A stretch of DNA of 64,000 nucleotides from Flavobacterium psychroterrae (lineage in GTDB: Bacteria > Bacteroidota > Bacteroidia > Flavobacteriales > Flavobacteriaceae), in assembly GCF_018380615.1 (NCBI RefSeq), contig NZ_JAGYVZ010000010.1, positions 1-64,000 on the forward strand. The letters run 5' to 3'. Shown piece by piece: positions 26,689 to 36,164 of the stretch (positions are counted from its first letter, which is position 1; each line of letters starts with the position of its first letter). Under the pieces are notes generated by a model, which saw only the letters and a list, made by a program, of their open reading frames with translations, was not told the origin of the DNA and ran no database searches. Position numbers and translations under genes: made by a program.

Positions 26689-29123
26689 GTTATTTCTTTT
26701 TTTAAAGCAGTAAAAAGCACATCCGTTTTTGATTTCAAAACTTTGAAGATATCATTTAAATCAGAAGTTTGAAGATCCTTGTTTTCTAAAACTTTTAATA
26801 TTTCACCAATCTCGCGCGCCTGAATTTGTTTAAACATAGGAGCTATTCTATGTGCAATCGAATTAATCTCGACTGGATGTTTTTCCATCATTGCATTTTC
26901 TAATAAACTTAGATTTTCAGTACTGCTTTCAATGAATGATTTTAAAACCTCTTTTAATGCTTCATTGTCATTGCCTAAAAACTCTTTTAAGGTTTCAAGT
27001 GAATATAATTTTGAACTTGTTTTTTGATCCTTTTCATTAATGTCAACATTGGGTAATGTATCATTTTCTAAAATAAGATGAATCGTTTGCAGTAATATCT
27101 TAGGTGAATACGGTTTTTGGATCACAGTTGTAAAACCCGCTTCACTGTAAACATCTGCGTCAAGATCGGTTCTTCCGGTTAAGGCAATTACGGGTTGGTT
27201 GTTATAAGTAGCATATCCTGAGTTTTTTAAATTTTTCAGAAAGGCGAAACCATCCATTTCCGGCATTTGGATATCAGTTATTACAAAGTCAAAATTTGTA
27301 TTTTGAATCGCTTCCAAGGCTTTTACAGCACTGCTAAAGGATAAAACCTGATGTTGTTCCTGTTTTAAAACGCCGCTCGTTAAATTTAAAAGATTAATAT
27401 CATCGTCTAAAACAATAAAAGTTTGTCTTTTAGTATTGCGAACCACAGGTTTTTTAACTTCCGGTAAAATAATTGGACTGTTGTCAAATTGCAACGGAAG
27501 CTGAATCTCAAAAGTGCTTCCTTTTCCATAAGTACTTTCAAGTTTTAAATCTCCGCCTAAAATCGATATTATTTTTTGGCAAATAGACAATCCCAAACCA
27601 GTTCCTCCATATTTTTTTTCAATATTTTCATTTGCCTGAGCAAATTCTTCAAAGACTAATTTCAGGTTTTCCTTCTCAATTCCAATTCCTGAATCCTGAA
27701 TTGTGATAATATATCTATTGTCATTATTTGTATAAGCACTGATTCTTATAAAACCTTCCTCGGTAAATTTATAGGCATTACCGATAATATTGCTCAAGAT
27801 TTGTTTTAATCTAAAAGGATCTCCAACAATTCTGGTATTTAGTTTTTCATCGATATTAATAATCAGATCAATATCTTTTTGCTTGTAAACGGTTTGAATA
27901 CTTTTTGCAACTCCATCAATAATTTCAGGTAATAAAAATGGCACTTTTTCAATACTGATTTTTCCTGCTTCAATTTTAGAAAAGTCCAGTAAATCCTGAA
28001 CCAATTGCGAGATATATTCAGATGAGTTTTTGATGTTTTTAATAAAATACGATTGTTTTGTATTCACATCAGAGTTCCCTAAAAGCTCAGAATAACCCAC
28101 AATTGTGCTCAAAGGCGTTTTTAAATCATGACTTACAGTCGAAATTAATTGTTCACGGCTTTTAAGTAAATTCTTTGTTTTGAAGTTCGCAATTTCGAGC
28201 TGTTTTTTATAAACCTGTGATTTTGAGTAATCACTTACAATTAAAATAGAGAAAAACAAAGTCAGAATCAAACCAATAATAGCCGAAGCCGTTACAATTT
28301 CGTTGACTTTTTTAAGAGATTTCTCTTTTAATGAATTGTTTTTTATTGAGTTGATGATAATTTCCCGCTCAATAATTCGGAGAACTTTTCGGAGTTGGTC
28401 AGAAATTGCAATTTCATTCTTTAGTAATTTATTCTCTTCAAAATTCAGTGATTCTTTTTTCTTCTCTGCCTTAATTTTTACATTACTTAAAAGTTTTTTT
28501 GAATTGGCTAAAATAGAATCTGATGCTTGTTTACTCAACGTATTTGTGCTATCGTCCGGAATATTCTGATTGAGATAATCAACATATTTTTGAAGCACAT
28601 TTCGCTGATAACTTCCTAATTGATTTGGGTTTTTATTGAAATCCTGAAGTTCTAATTTTCTTAGTTTGAACTCCATTTTAGTAATTTCATCAATAGCAGT
28701 ATTGACCGAAACTTCATCTTCGGCTTTATTTTTTATGGTTTTTAACTGCCTGATGTTTTTTGTTTTTTCAGATAATAAGTACGTGACACTATCCAGTAAT
28801 GTTTTTTGATATTGCGTAGTAACAATTTGTTTTAAAGTATCAATTCTTGATTTTAAGGAATCGGTTTCAATCAAATAACTTCTAAAATCTTGTTCAGAGT
28901 TGTTTTGGATTGTTTTTCTCGCCAGACTTTCGGTTTTGTACACATTCGAAAACAATTTACTAACCCTAAGAATTTTGGTTTTTTCGAAAGCAATTTTATC
29001 TTCAAGTTTATTGTAAACTACATTTTCAGAGTATAAAAACCAACCTACAGTAACAACCAGAGCCAGTAAAGCAACATAACTGAATAAAACTTTGAGTGCT
29101 GTGTAACTTTTTTTGCTCTCCAT
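26685..29123 (-). CDS. Hybrid sensor histidine kinase with receiver and Hpt domains
   Basis: An 812-residue membrane sensor. Domains: N-terminal membrane helix (about 9-27), a long helical extracytoplasmic sensor region (about 30-270, repeated KSLKxI wording), second membrane helix (about 274-294), HisKA with H at about 331 (STVSHDLKTPLS), HATPase (NIIGNAYKF, DSGIGI, GGTGLGLSI), receiver with D at about 617 (VITDIQMPEMDG) and Hpt with H near 759 (INSIAHRIAPMF). The Hpt can pass phosphate to the nearby regulator at 25339. The four-helix-like sensor region resembles chemoreceptor-type ligand domains. Confidence 0.92.
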   Translation of the reverse strand: MESKKSYTALKVLFSYVALLALVVTVGWFLYSENVVYNKLEDKIAFEKTKILRVSKLFSNVYKTESLARKTIQNNSEQDFRSYLIETDSLKSRIDTLKQIVTTQYQKTLLDSVTYLLSEKTKNIRQLKTIKNKAEDEVSVNTAIDEITKMEFKLRKLELQDFNKNPNQLGSYQRNVLQKYVDYLNQNIPDDSTNTLSKQASDSILANSKKLLSNVKIKAEKKKESLNFEENKLLKNEIAISDQLRKVLRIIEREIIINSIKNNSLKEKSLKKVNEIVTASAIIGLILTLFFSILIVSDYSKSQVYKKQLEIANFKTKNLLKSREQLISTVSHDLKTPLSTIVGYSELLGNSDVNTKQSYFIKNIKNSSEYISQLVQDLLDFSKIEAGKISIEKVPFLLPEIIDGVAKSIQTVYKQKDIDLIINIDEKLNTRIVGDPFRLKQILSNIIGNAYKFTEEGFIRISAYTNNDNRYIITIQDSGIGIEKENLKLVFEEFAQANENIEKKYGGTGLGLSICQKIISILGGDLKLESTYGKGSTFEIQLPLQFDNSPIILPEVKKPVVRNTKRQTFIVLDDDINLLNLTSGVLKQEQHQVLSFSSAVKALEAIQNTNFDFVITDIQMPEMDGFAFLKNLKNSGYATYNNQPVIALTGRTDLDADVYSEAGFTTVIQKPYSPKILLQTIHLILENDTLPNVDINEKDQKTSSKLYSLETLKEFLGNDNEALKEVLKSFIESSTENLSLLENAMMEKHPVEINSIAHRIAPMFKQIQAREIGEILKVLENKDLQTSDLNDIFKVLKSKTDVLFTALKKEIT

Positions 29124-29244
29124 AATATTTATCTGGGGTTGACGAAGTTTTTGATGTTGGAATTCCCTGCAATTTATTTAAAAATTTCATTTAAGAAAAG
29201 TAAAAGCAAACCAAATATTTACATAATTGAAATGTTAGGAAAAT

Positions 29245-29285
29245 AAAACAGCCGTAGATTATATAAAATCTACGGCTGTTTTTTA
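29245..29285. terminator. Strong hairpin terminator
   Basis: AAACAGCCGTAGAT / ATCTACGGCTGTTT stem, 14 pairs, with runs of A and T on both sides; it ends the peptidase unit on the minus strand and can stop plus-strand transcription as well. Confidence 0.88.
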
Positions 29286-29300
29286 TCTTTTTAATTTAGA

Positions 29301-31202
29301 TTAAAGCGTCTCGTCTAACCATTTAAAAAATTCACCTTGCCAAACCTGAGCATTTTGGGGATGTAAAACCCAGTGATTTTCGTCAGGAAAATACACAAAT
29401 CTACTTTTGATTCCTCTTAATTGCGCAGCCTGAAAAGCTTCTTGTCCTTGACCAATTGGCACACGGAAATCTTTACCACCCTGGAAAATCAAAATAGGTT
29501 TATTCCAGTTTTGAACCAGTGTTGCAGGATTAAAAGCATTGTACGTTTTTTGAGCTACAGCATTATCTTTTTCCCAATATGCACCACCAAAATCCCAGTT
29601 GTTAAAGAAAACTTCTTCAGTAGTTCCTAACATACTTACGGTGTTAAAAACTCCATCGTGAGCAATAAAAGTTTTGAAACGGTTTTTGTGAATTCCGGCT
29701 AAATAAAATACTGAATATCCTCCGTAACTTGCACCAACGCAGCCTAAACGAGATTTGTCAACATAGTTTTCTTTAGATACATCATCAATTGCAGATAAGT
29801 AATCGTCCATAACTTGTCCGCCCCAGTCTTTACTAATTTGCTCATTCCATTCAACACCATGTCCTGGCATTCCGCGACGGTTTGGTGCGACAACAACATA
29901 ACCTTTAGCAGCCATCAATTGAAAATTCCAACGGAAAGAATACGATTGTGTCAACGGACTTTGAGGTCCTCCCTGACAAAATAATAAAGTTGGATATTTT
30001 TTTGAAGCATCAAAATTTGGAGGTAAAATTACCCAAACCAACATTTTTTTACCATCTGTAGTAGTAACATAACGTTTCTCGGTTTTGCTAACTGCTAACG
30101 TTTTGTAAGTTTCAGTATTTACATTTGATAATTGTTTCCATGTGTTTTTCTTCAGGTTAAAAGAAAAAATTTCCGGAGCGTGATTCATATCATTTCTTGT
30201 AACAATAATATCATCACCGGCAAAACCAACTAAATCATTTACGTCAAAATCTCCATTTGTCAATTGACGAACCTGAATTGCGATTCTTGTCAATCCCGGA
30301 AAGTTTACAGTAAAAATTTGTTTTGTACCATCAACAGGCGCTACAAAATATACATTTTTACCATCTTTACTCCAGATAAAATTATCTACAGTTCCGTCCC
30401 AATTTGCAGTTAAGTTGGTTTTGATGCCTTTAAATTCAACAATAATGTCATTTTTATCAGCCTCATAACCATCACGCTTCATTTGTAACCAAGTCAAGTT
30501 TCCTGTTGGAGAAAATTGCGGTGCCATATCGTAACCTAAATTATCTTCGGTTCTGTTCGTGGTTTTTTGAGTTTCTAAATTGTACTCATAAATATTGGTG
30601 TTGGTAGAAATAGCATATTGCGTTCCTGCTTTTTTCTTGCAAACATATAAAATGCTTTTTCCGTCTGGTGACCAGATATAATCTTCGTCACCACCAAAAG
30701 GTTTTTGCGGAGAATCAAAGTTTTCACCTTTTAAAATGTCAATTCCGGCAGCTCCATCTTTATTTTCTTTATAAAAAACGTGGTTGAATTTACCTTCGTT
30801 CCAGGTATCCCAATGACGATAATCTAAACCATCATAGATTTGAGCATCAGATTTGTCCATTTTTGGATAAAAATCCTTACCTAAAACTTTGTCAATTTTT
30901 ACCTCTTCATTGTACACTAAAAATTTTCCGTCAGGCGAAACATTTTTATCTGCCAAAACTTCTTTTGTGTCCTTGATTTCAGTTGCATTTCCGCCAGTTA
31001 CAGGCACAATGTAAAATTTAGAAGACGACTTGTTTTCTTCAATCGAAGGAGTTGAAACCTTAAAAACAACATTTTTTGCATCTTTTGAAAGTCCAAGCGC
31101 GCTCACTCGTCCTAATTTCCATAACAATTCCGGTGACATTACGTTTTGCCCGATAGCGTTTAAACTCATCATTATTAAGGTTGTAAATAATACTTTTTTC
31201 AT
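29301..31202 (-). CDS. S9-family peptidase (prolyl-oligopeptidase/DPP-like)
   Basis: A 633-residue secreted serine peptidase that removes dipeptides or acts on short peptides. Signal peptide MKKVLFTTLIMMSLNAIGQ; residues about 20-370 are a WD/beta-propeller-like domain (repeated SPDGKxLxY blocks); the alpha/beta-hydrolase part begins about 380 with the catalytic serine in GCVGASYGGYS (about 511), aspartate in FQGGKDFRVPIG (about 593) and histidine in DENHWVLHP (about 617). Asparagine-rich wording suggests periplasmic or outer-membrane placement. It stands alone. Confidence 0.92.
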   Translation of the reverse strand: MKKVLFTTLIMMSLNAIGQNVMSPELLWKLGRVSALGLSKDAKNVVFKVSTPSIEENKSSSKFYIVPVTGGNATEIKDTKEVLADKNVSPDGKFLVYNEEVKIDKVLGKDFYPKMDKSDAQIYDGLDYRHWDTWNEGKFNHVFYKENKDGAAGIDILKGENFDSPQKPFGGDEDYIWSPDGKSILYVCKKKAGTQYAISTNTNIYEYNLETQKTTNRTEDNLGYDMAPQFSPTGNLTWLQMKRDGYEADKNDIIVEFKGIKTNLTANWDGTVDNFIWSKDGKNVYFVAPVDGTKQIFTVNFPGLTRIAIQVRQLTNGDFDVNDLVGFAGDDIIVTRNDMNHAPEIFSFNLKKNTWKQLSNVNTETYKTLAVSKTEKRYVTTTDGKKMLVWVILPPNFDASKKYPTLLFCQGGPQSPLTQSYSFRWNFQLMAAKGYVVVAPNRRGMPGHGVEWNEQISKDWGGQVMDDYLSAIDDVSKENYVDKSRLGCVGASYGGYSVFYLAGIHKNRFKTFIAHDGVFNTVSMLGTTEEVFFNNWDFGGAYWEKDNAVAQKTYNAFNPATLVQNWNKPILIFQGGKDFRVPIGQGQEAFQAAQLRGIKSRFVYFPDENHWVLHPQNAQVWQGEFFKWLDETL

Positions 31203-31496
31203 AATAAAATTCTAATATTCGTGACGCTAAAAATACAACATTTAAATTCCAATATTTTAAAATAATCCCAAAAAATAAATTCCAAATTCCAATCAGTACC
31301 ATGATATTCCAAATTCCCAAAAATGTTAAAATTCCCAAAGTTATCGAAAAGTTTTCCGCAACGGATTCCTGATTTTTTTTGATAATCTTTGAAAATGATA
31401 ATCCGCGAACTAGTGGCGATTAAAAATAAAGTTTTAAATTTATTTCCTAAATTGGAATTTGGAATTTAAAAGATTGAAATTTATTTTAAGATAAAA
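31203..31496. repeat. Intergenic region with ATTCCAAATTCC inverted repeat
   Basis: 294 bases without a gene. Near-tandem ATTCCAAATTCC words at 31237-31340, of which AAATTCCAAATTCCAAT (31279-31295) is exactly complementary to ATTGGAATTTGGAATTT at about 31452-31468. These words are scattered in Flavobacterium intergenic DNA, as I recall; function unknown. Confidence 0.55.
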
Positions 31497-32609
31497 ATGG
31501 AATTAAGTTACTGGGAACTTAAAAACTGGTTTACAAATGTAGATTACACCATCGTGGGCAGTGGCATTGTAGGATTACATGCTGCGTTACGCTTACGCGA
31601 AAGATTTCCTGCAGCGAAAATCCTGGTGTTAGAAAAAGGAATGTTACCGCAAGGCGCAAGTACAAAAAATGCTGGTTTTGCCTGCTTCGGAAGTCTTTCT
31701 GAAATTATGGAAGATCTAAAAACACATTCAGAAGAAGAAGTAATTAATCTGATTGAAAAACGCTGGAAAGGTTTGCAATTACTCCGAAAAAGATTAGGAG
31801 ATTCAGCAATTGATTTTAAACCTCACGGTGGATATGAATTATTTTTGAAAGATGATGAATCTGGTTTTGGAGAATGTATTTCAAGATTGCCGTTTATCAA
31901 TGAAATTTTAAAACCCCTTTTTAAAACCGATGTTTTTACCAAAGAAACAGATCGTTTTGGATTTGGAAACATTCAGGAATATTTAATCTTTAATCCGTTT
32001 GAAGCCCAAATTGATACCGGAAATATGATGCAGGAATTGTTGCGACAAGCTGTTTCTGAAAATATATTAATCCTGAACCAGCAAACCGTAACTTCATATG
32101 CCGATTTAGGAAATCAGGTCGAAATTGTATTGAACGATTTTAGTTTTAAATCTCAAAAAATACTTTTTGCAACAAATGGTTTCGCAAATGCAATTACAAA
32201 CGGAGCCGTAAAACCCGCAAGAGCTCAGGTTTTAATTACACAACCCATCCCAAATTTAGATATTCGCGGCACTTTTCATCTTGATCGCGATTATTATTAT
32301 TTCAGAAATATTGATGACAGAATTTTACTTGGCGGAGGAAGAAACCTTGATTTTGAAGCTGAAACAACAACAGAATTTGGTCAGACGAAAATTGTGCAAA
32401 ATAAATTGGAGGATTTACTTAAAAATGTAATTTTACCAAATCAGGATTTCCAGATTGCCCATCGTTGGAGCGGCATTATGGGAATAGGAAACAGTAAAAA
32501 TCCTGTAGTTACTCAACTGTCTGAAAACGTGTTTTGTGGAGTGCGTTTAGGCGGAATGGGAGTAGCGATTGGGAGTTTAATAGGAACAGAATTAGCAGAT
32601 TTAATATAA
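31497..32609 (+). CDS. FAD-dependent oxidoreductase (DAO family)
   Basis: A 370-residue flavoprotein. The dinucleotide-binding motif is DYTIVGSGIVGLHAALRL (about 15-32), followed by ILVLEKGMLPQGASTKNAG (the DAO-type STKNAGF flavin contact) and, near the end, RWSGIMGIGNS and GVRLGGMGVAIGSLIG. The family oxidises amino acids or other amines; I cannot name the substrate. Its stop overlaps the start of mtgA by one base (TAATG), so the two are co-translated. Confidence 0.85.
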   Translation: MELSYWELKNWFTNVDYTIVGSGIVGLHAALRLRERFPAAKILVLEKGMLPQGASTKNAGFACFGSLSEIMEDLKTHSEEEVINLIEKRWKGLQLLRKRLGDSAIDFKPHGGYELFLKDDESGFGECISRLPFINEILKPLFKTDVFTKETDRFGFGNIQEYLIFNPFEAQIDTGNMMQELLRQAVSENILILNQQTVTSYADLGNQVEIVLNDFSFKSQKILFATNGFANAITNGAVKPARAQVLITQPIPNLDIRGTFHLDRDYYYFRNIDDRILLGGGRNLDFEAETTTEFGQTKIVQNKLEDLLKNVILPNQDFQIAHRWSGIMGIGNSKNPVVTQLSENVFCGVRLGGMGVAIGSLIGTELADLI

Positions 32610-33385
32610 TGGCAGTAACCAAAAAACCAATACCAAAAACAACAACCGCAAACAAACCGAAACCAAAAACGGCAGCAAAAAAAGGCAAACGCTCTTTTGG
32701 TGAAAAAGTAAAATGGTTTTTTATAAAACTATGTTTATGGTTTTTCGGGATCTCGATTGCATCGGTAATAATTTTTAAATATATACCAGTTCCTTTTACG
32801 CCCTTGATGGTGATTCGCGCCATTGAAAATAAGTTTGGCGGAAAAGAAGTTTATTTTGATCACGATTGGGAACCAATCGAGAAAATTTCAATGAATTTAC
32901 AAAAGGCGGTAATTGCCAGTGAAGACGGAACTTTTTTAACGCATAACGGTTTTGATTTTAAAGCGCTTCAAAAAGCTTATAAAAGCAACGAACGCGGACG
33001 CCGAATTCGTGGTGGAAGTACGATCTCGCAACAAACAGCCAAAAACGTATTTTTATGGCAGGGAAAAAGTTATTTCCGTAAAGGTCTGGAAGCTTATTTT
33101 ACGGTTTTGATCGAAGTTATTTGGGGCAAAGAACGTATTATGGAAGTTTACCTGAATAGTATCGAAATGGGTGACGGGGTTTATGGTGCTTATGCTGCAA
33201 CAGAACACTGGTACCGTCGTGATGCATCAAGTTTAACGCCAATGCAAGCTGCGGGAATTGCAGCAATTTTACCCAACCCAAGAAAATTTAAAGCCACAGG
33301 ATCTTCCAGTTATATCAACAGACGCAAGCAAAGAATTGTTCGTGAAATGCGAGCTGTTGGAAAAATAAACTATAATGCGAAATAA
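32609..33385 (+). CDS. mtgA: Monofunctional biosynthetic peptidoglycan transglycosylase
   Basis: A 258-residue GT51 enzyme that polymerises lipid II into glycan strands. It has a lysine/proline-rich N-terminus, one membrane helix (about 38-60), and all family blocks: ASEDGTFLTHNGFD (with the catalytic glutamate), RGGSTISQQTAKN, KERIMEVYLNSIEMG and AAGIAAILPNPRKF. I choose the ATG at 32609, which overlaps the previous stop; a reading from 32534 would only add out-of-family residues. It overlaps the next gene by 11 bases. Confidence 0.94.
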   Translation: MAVTKKPIPKTTTANKPKPKTAAKKGKRSFGEKVKWFFIKLCLWFFGISIASVIIFKYIPVPFTPLMVIRAIENKFGGKEVYFDHDWEPIEKISMNLQKAVIASEDGTFLTHNGFDFKALQKAYKSNERGRRIRGGSTISQQTAKNVFLWQGKSYFRKGLEAYFTVLIEVIWGKERIMEVYLNSIEMGDGVYGAYAATEHWYRRDASSLTPMQAAGIAAILPNPRKFKATGSSSYINRRKQRIVREMRAVGKINYNAK

Positions 33386-34331
33386 AAAATCTTTTATTGC
33401 GCTTTTCGTGTTGACATCTGCTTTGGCTTTTGGCCAGGGAAAAACAACTGAAATAGGTTTTATTACCGACAACGATTTATACACATCATCAAAAAATGAT
33501 ATGTATTACACAAATGGTCTGGAACTTTTTTACCGATTTTTATCAAAGAACAACAACGAAAAAATCAACAAAAAAATCACTGAATTTCGAGTTGGGCAAT
33601 ATATTTATAATCCGAGATTTATTAATGAAGCTGCCGTAGATATTAACGATCGCCCTTTTACGGGATATATTTTTGCCGAAGCGGGCAGAAGCTTTTTCTA
33701 TCAAAGCGAATCAGTTTTAAAGACAGATTTTCAGTTGGGTTTCATGGGTCCGAATGCTTTAGGAAGAGAAACTCAGGAAAGTTTTCATCACATTATAGGT
33801 TACAAAGAGGTTTTTGGTTGGGAAAATCAATTGCATAATGCCTTTGCCGTTCAGGCGCATGTGATGTATTCTAAGAAAATGTTTCCAACAAAACACAATG
33901 ATTTTATAGATCTTCATTTTCAGTCAGAAGCCAATCTGGGAACTATTTTTGACGGCGTTTCAACAGGTTTCTTAACCCGAATAGGCTTTAAAAAGTTATT
34001 GCCTATTTATGATTCTAATTTGCACGATGCTTCGGTAAGTTTTCAACCGCAATATAATATCAGAGAATTTTATTTCTATGCAATGCCAAGTGTCAACTAT
34101 CAGTTTTATGATGCGACGATACAAGGAAGTATGTTCAATGATACAAGTCCGCTTATTTTCGAGTTAGAACCGCTTCGTTTTAATGCAGAGTTTGGTTTAA
34201 AATACCGTCATAATAACTTCAATATGTCTTATTCATTTATTTATAGAGGAAGGGAATTAAGAGATCCGGAAACTAATACCAATTCGGGATATTTTTATGG
34301 GTCTATAAGGTTTGGGTATTTGTTGAAGTAG
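33375..34331 (+). CDS. LpxR-like outer-membrane protein (DUF2219)
   Basis: A 318-residue protein with a signal peptide (MRNKKSFIALFVLTSALAFG) and an alternating beta-barrel pattern ending in aromatic residues. The start TEIGFITDNDLYTSS followed by YYTNGLELFYR matches the LpxR/DUF2219 family, whose founding member removes the 3'-acyloxyacyl chain from lipid A. HHIIGYKEVFGWENQL (about 136-151) contains a histidine pair in the area of the family's catalytic His. Lipid A deacylation is likely but not shown. It overlaps mtgA by 11 bases and thus belongs to an envelope operon. Confidence 0.8.
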   Translation: MRNKKSFIALFVLTSALAFGQGKTTEIGFITDNDLYTSSKNDMYYTNGLELFYRFLSKNNNEKINKKITEFRVGQYIYNPRFINEAAVDINDRPFTGYIFAEAGRSFFYQSESVLKTDFQLGFMGPNALGRETQESFHHIIGYKEVFGWENQLHNAFAVQAHVMYSKKMFPTKHNDFIDLHFQSEANLGTIFDGVSTGFLTRIGFKKLLPIYDSNLHDASVSFQPQYNIREFYFYAMPSVNYQFYDATIQGSMFNDTSPLIFELEPLRFNAEFGLKYRHNNFNMSYSFIYRGRELRDPETNTNSGYFYGSIRFGYLLK

Positions 34332-34335
34332 GTTT

Positions 34336-34362
34336 TGCCACGAAGGCGCTAAGACGCAAAGT
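34336..34362 (+). repeat. Dispersed CACGAAGGCGCTAAGACGC repeat
   Basis: GCCACGAAGGCGCTAAGACG followed by CAAAG. I recall words of this type as a widespread intergenic repeat in several bacterial groups, including Flavobacterium. Only one copy in the window. Confidence 0.4.
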
Positions 34363-34400
34363 TTTATTATTTGAAAAATAGAATTAAACTGTAATATAAA

Positions 34401-34826
34401 ATGTGGGATTATATCTTTGAATTCGGTTTTTTACTATTTATTTGTTTTTTATCCTACAAAGTGGGATCTTATTTAGTATCTGATTTTATTACAGGTTTTA
34501 TTTTTTTGATGTTTTTTACAAACTTTTATTTTCAGGGACGTATTAGATACAAAGAAGAAGCTGTATTATTTTTGATTAATATTTTTCTATATACTATTCT
34601 GTTTCTTTCATCTGTTTTTATCTATTTTGATAAAGAGAACGAAAAGCGGACTTACTATGTATTTCCCATTCTTGTATATTTCTTGATAATAATCTTCAAT
34701 ATAGGAGATTTTGAAGATACTATTCAAGCCACGTATTTGCCGATTTCATTAGCATTTTTTCCGTTGTATTTTTTTAAGTATTATAAAAAATATATAAAAC
34801 AAGAGGAGAATCTTTATAACTGGTAA
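34401..34826 (+). CDS. Multi-pass membrane protein, unknown
   Basis: A 141-residue hydrophobic protein with about four membrane helices (about 5-22, 28-46, 57-77, 86-104, a fifth weak one at 112-128) and a lysine-rich cytoplasmic end (KYYKKYIKQEENLYNW). I recognise no family. It sits alone between the envelope operon and the PIN gene, with short gaps on both sides. Confidence 0.65.
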   Translation: MWDYIFEFGFLLFICFLSYKVGSYLVSDFITGFIFLMFFTNFYFQGRIRYKEEAVLFLINIFLYTILFLSSVFIYFDKENEKRTYYVFPILVYFLIIIFNIGDFEDTIQATYLPISLAFFPLYFFKYYKKYIKQEENLYNW

Positions 34827-34944
34827 TATCAAATTAGATTTCGTTGAATTATCCTTTAGTTTCAAATTAAACGATCAATGATTTGTAAGATTAATTTTAT
34901 ATTTTTGTATTTAAGTATTATAAGGTAATAATTTAAAAACAATC

Positions 34945-35694
34945 ATGAAGATACTAATTGATACAAATATATTTCTAGATTTTTATCGTTCTAATGGGGC
35001 ATCTATACATATTTTTAGTACTCTAATTGAAAATATAGATAAATTTATTTTAACGGATCAAATTATTCAAGAATTTGAAAGAAGCCGTGAAAGTGTTATA
35101 AAAAGTTTACAAGAGAGATTTCAAATTGAATCGAAATTAGAAAATTTTTCAAGTTCGTATCTTCAAAATTTATTAGAATTTAATAAATTAATCGAAATTC
35201 AAAAACTCTATAGCTCCCAACAAAAATTAGTTAGTTTAAGTATTGCTGAGATTTTAAAAGATCCGGCTAAAGATCCAATTGCAAACTATTTTAAAGAATT
35301 TGTAAATGAAGCGCTTAAACAAGATAAGGTGTATTTTACGACAGATGAAATAATAAGTAAGGCTGTCAAAAGAAAAAATATTGGAAATCCGCCTACTTCA
35401 AATAAGTTTTCACTTGGAGATGAAATTAACTGGGAAATTATTTTAGCCAATATTAGTGAGGATATAATTTTAGTTGGACGTGACAATACGTACACAAATA
35501 ATTTTAAATTTTTACAAAAGGATTTCCATAAACAAACTGGTTGCGCTATCATAGATTTGACAGAAAGAATATCTGTTGCATTAGAAAAAGCTGGAATAAT
35601 AATTACTGATGCTTTAGTAAAAGAAGAAGATAAAGTTATTGAGGATTTAAAACATTATGATGAATTTTGGAAGTTTAAAGCTCAGGCAGATTAA
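34945..35694 (+). CDS. PIN-domain protein (DUF4935-like)
   Basis: A 249-residue protein with a PIN-type nuclease start: MKILIDTNIFLDFYRSNG, with the conserved first aspartate D6 and N8, and acidic residues further on (ILTDQIIQEFER, about 37-48). The later part (GDEINWEIILAN, DIILVGRDNTY) supplies the remaining acidic residues, as in the DUF4935 type. PIN proteins cut RNA; many are toxins, but no antitoxin-like gene overlaps it, so a stand-alone RNase or a defence protein is possible. AT-rich, perhaps horizontally acquired. Confidence 0.72.
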   Translation: MKILIDTNIFLDFYRSNGASIHIFSTLIENIDKFILTDQIIQEFERSRESVIKSLQERFQIESKLENFSSSYLQNLLEFNKLIEIQKLYSSQQKLVSLSIAEILKDPAKDPIANYFKEFVNEALKQDKVYFTTDEIISKAVKRKNIGNPPTSNKFSLGDEINWEIILANISEDIILVGRDNTYTNNFKFLQKDFHKQTGCAIIDLTERISVALEKAGIIITDALVKEEDKVIEDLKHYDEFWKFKAQAD

Positions 35695-35738
35695 TTATCT
35701 TTGAGTCCAAAATATCTTATAAAATATAATAAAAAAAA

Positions 35739-36062
35739 ATGGGAAAGTTTGTAATTACGAAAAGGTCTAATGGTGAATTTCAATTTAGTTTAAAGGCTTC
35801 TAATGGTCAAACTATTCTTGTAAGTGAAGGTTACACAACAAAAGCAGCTTGTTTAAATGGGATTGAAGCTGTAAAAATAAATTCGCAAGATGATTCTAAA
35901 TTTGATAAAAGAGAATCAGCAAATGGAAAACAATACTTTAATCTAAAAGCATCAAATGGATTAATTATTGGATCAAGTGAAATGTATGAAAGTTCAGACT
36001 CCAGAGATAATGGTATGAATTCTGTAAAAATGAATGCACCACAATCACTAGTAGAAGATTAA
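35739..36062 (+). CDS. YegP-like DUF1508 protein
   Basis: A 107-residue protein made of two tandem DUF1508 repeats: GKFVITKRSNGEFQFSLKAS...ILVSEGYTTKAACLNGIEAV and FDKRESANGKQYFNLKAS...IIGSSEMYESSDSRDNGMNSV. E. coli YegP has the same arrangement. Function unknown; members are often expressed in stress. Followed by a terminator. Confidence 0.88.
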   Translation: MGKFVITKRSNGEFQFSLKASNGQTILVSEGYTTKAACLNGIEAVKINSQDDSKFDKRESANGKQYFNLKASNGLIIGSSEMYESSDSRDNGMNSVKMNAPQSLVED

Positions 36063-36100
36063 TTAAAAAATATTAAGCATTAAAAGTTTATAATAATATC

Positions 36101-36138
36101 AAAAAAGCCAATCTAAAATTTTTAGAATGGCTTTTTTG
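36101..36138 (+). terminator. Terminator between YegP-like and Xre genes
   Basis: AAAAAAGCCA-TCTAAAA / TTTAGA-TGGCTTTTTT, works in both directions. Confidence 0.88.
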
Positions 36139-36164
36139 ATATTGCTTCAAATATTAATTTGAAA

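Noticed and set aside
32534..32608. Longer start for mtgA
   Set aside because: It would overlap 25 codons of the oxidoreductase gene and add residues foreign to the family; the TAATG overlap at 32609 is the natural start.
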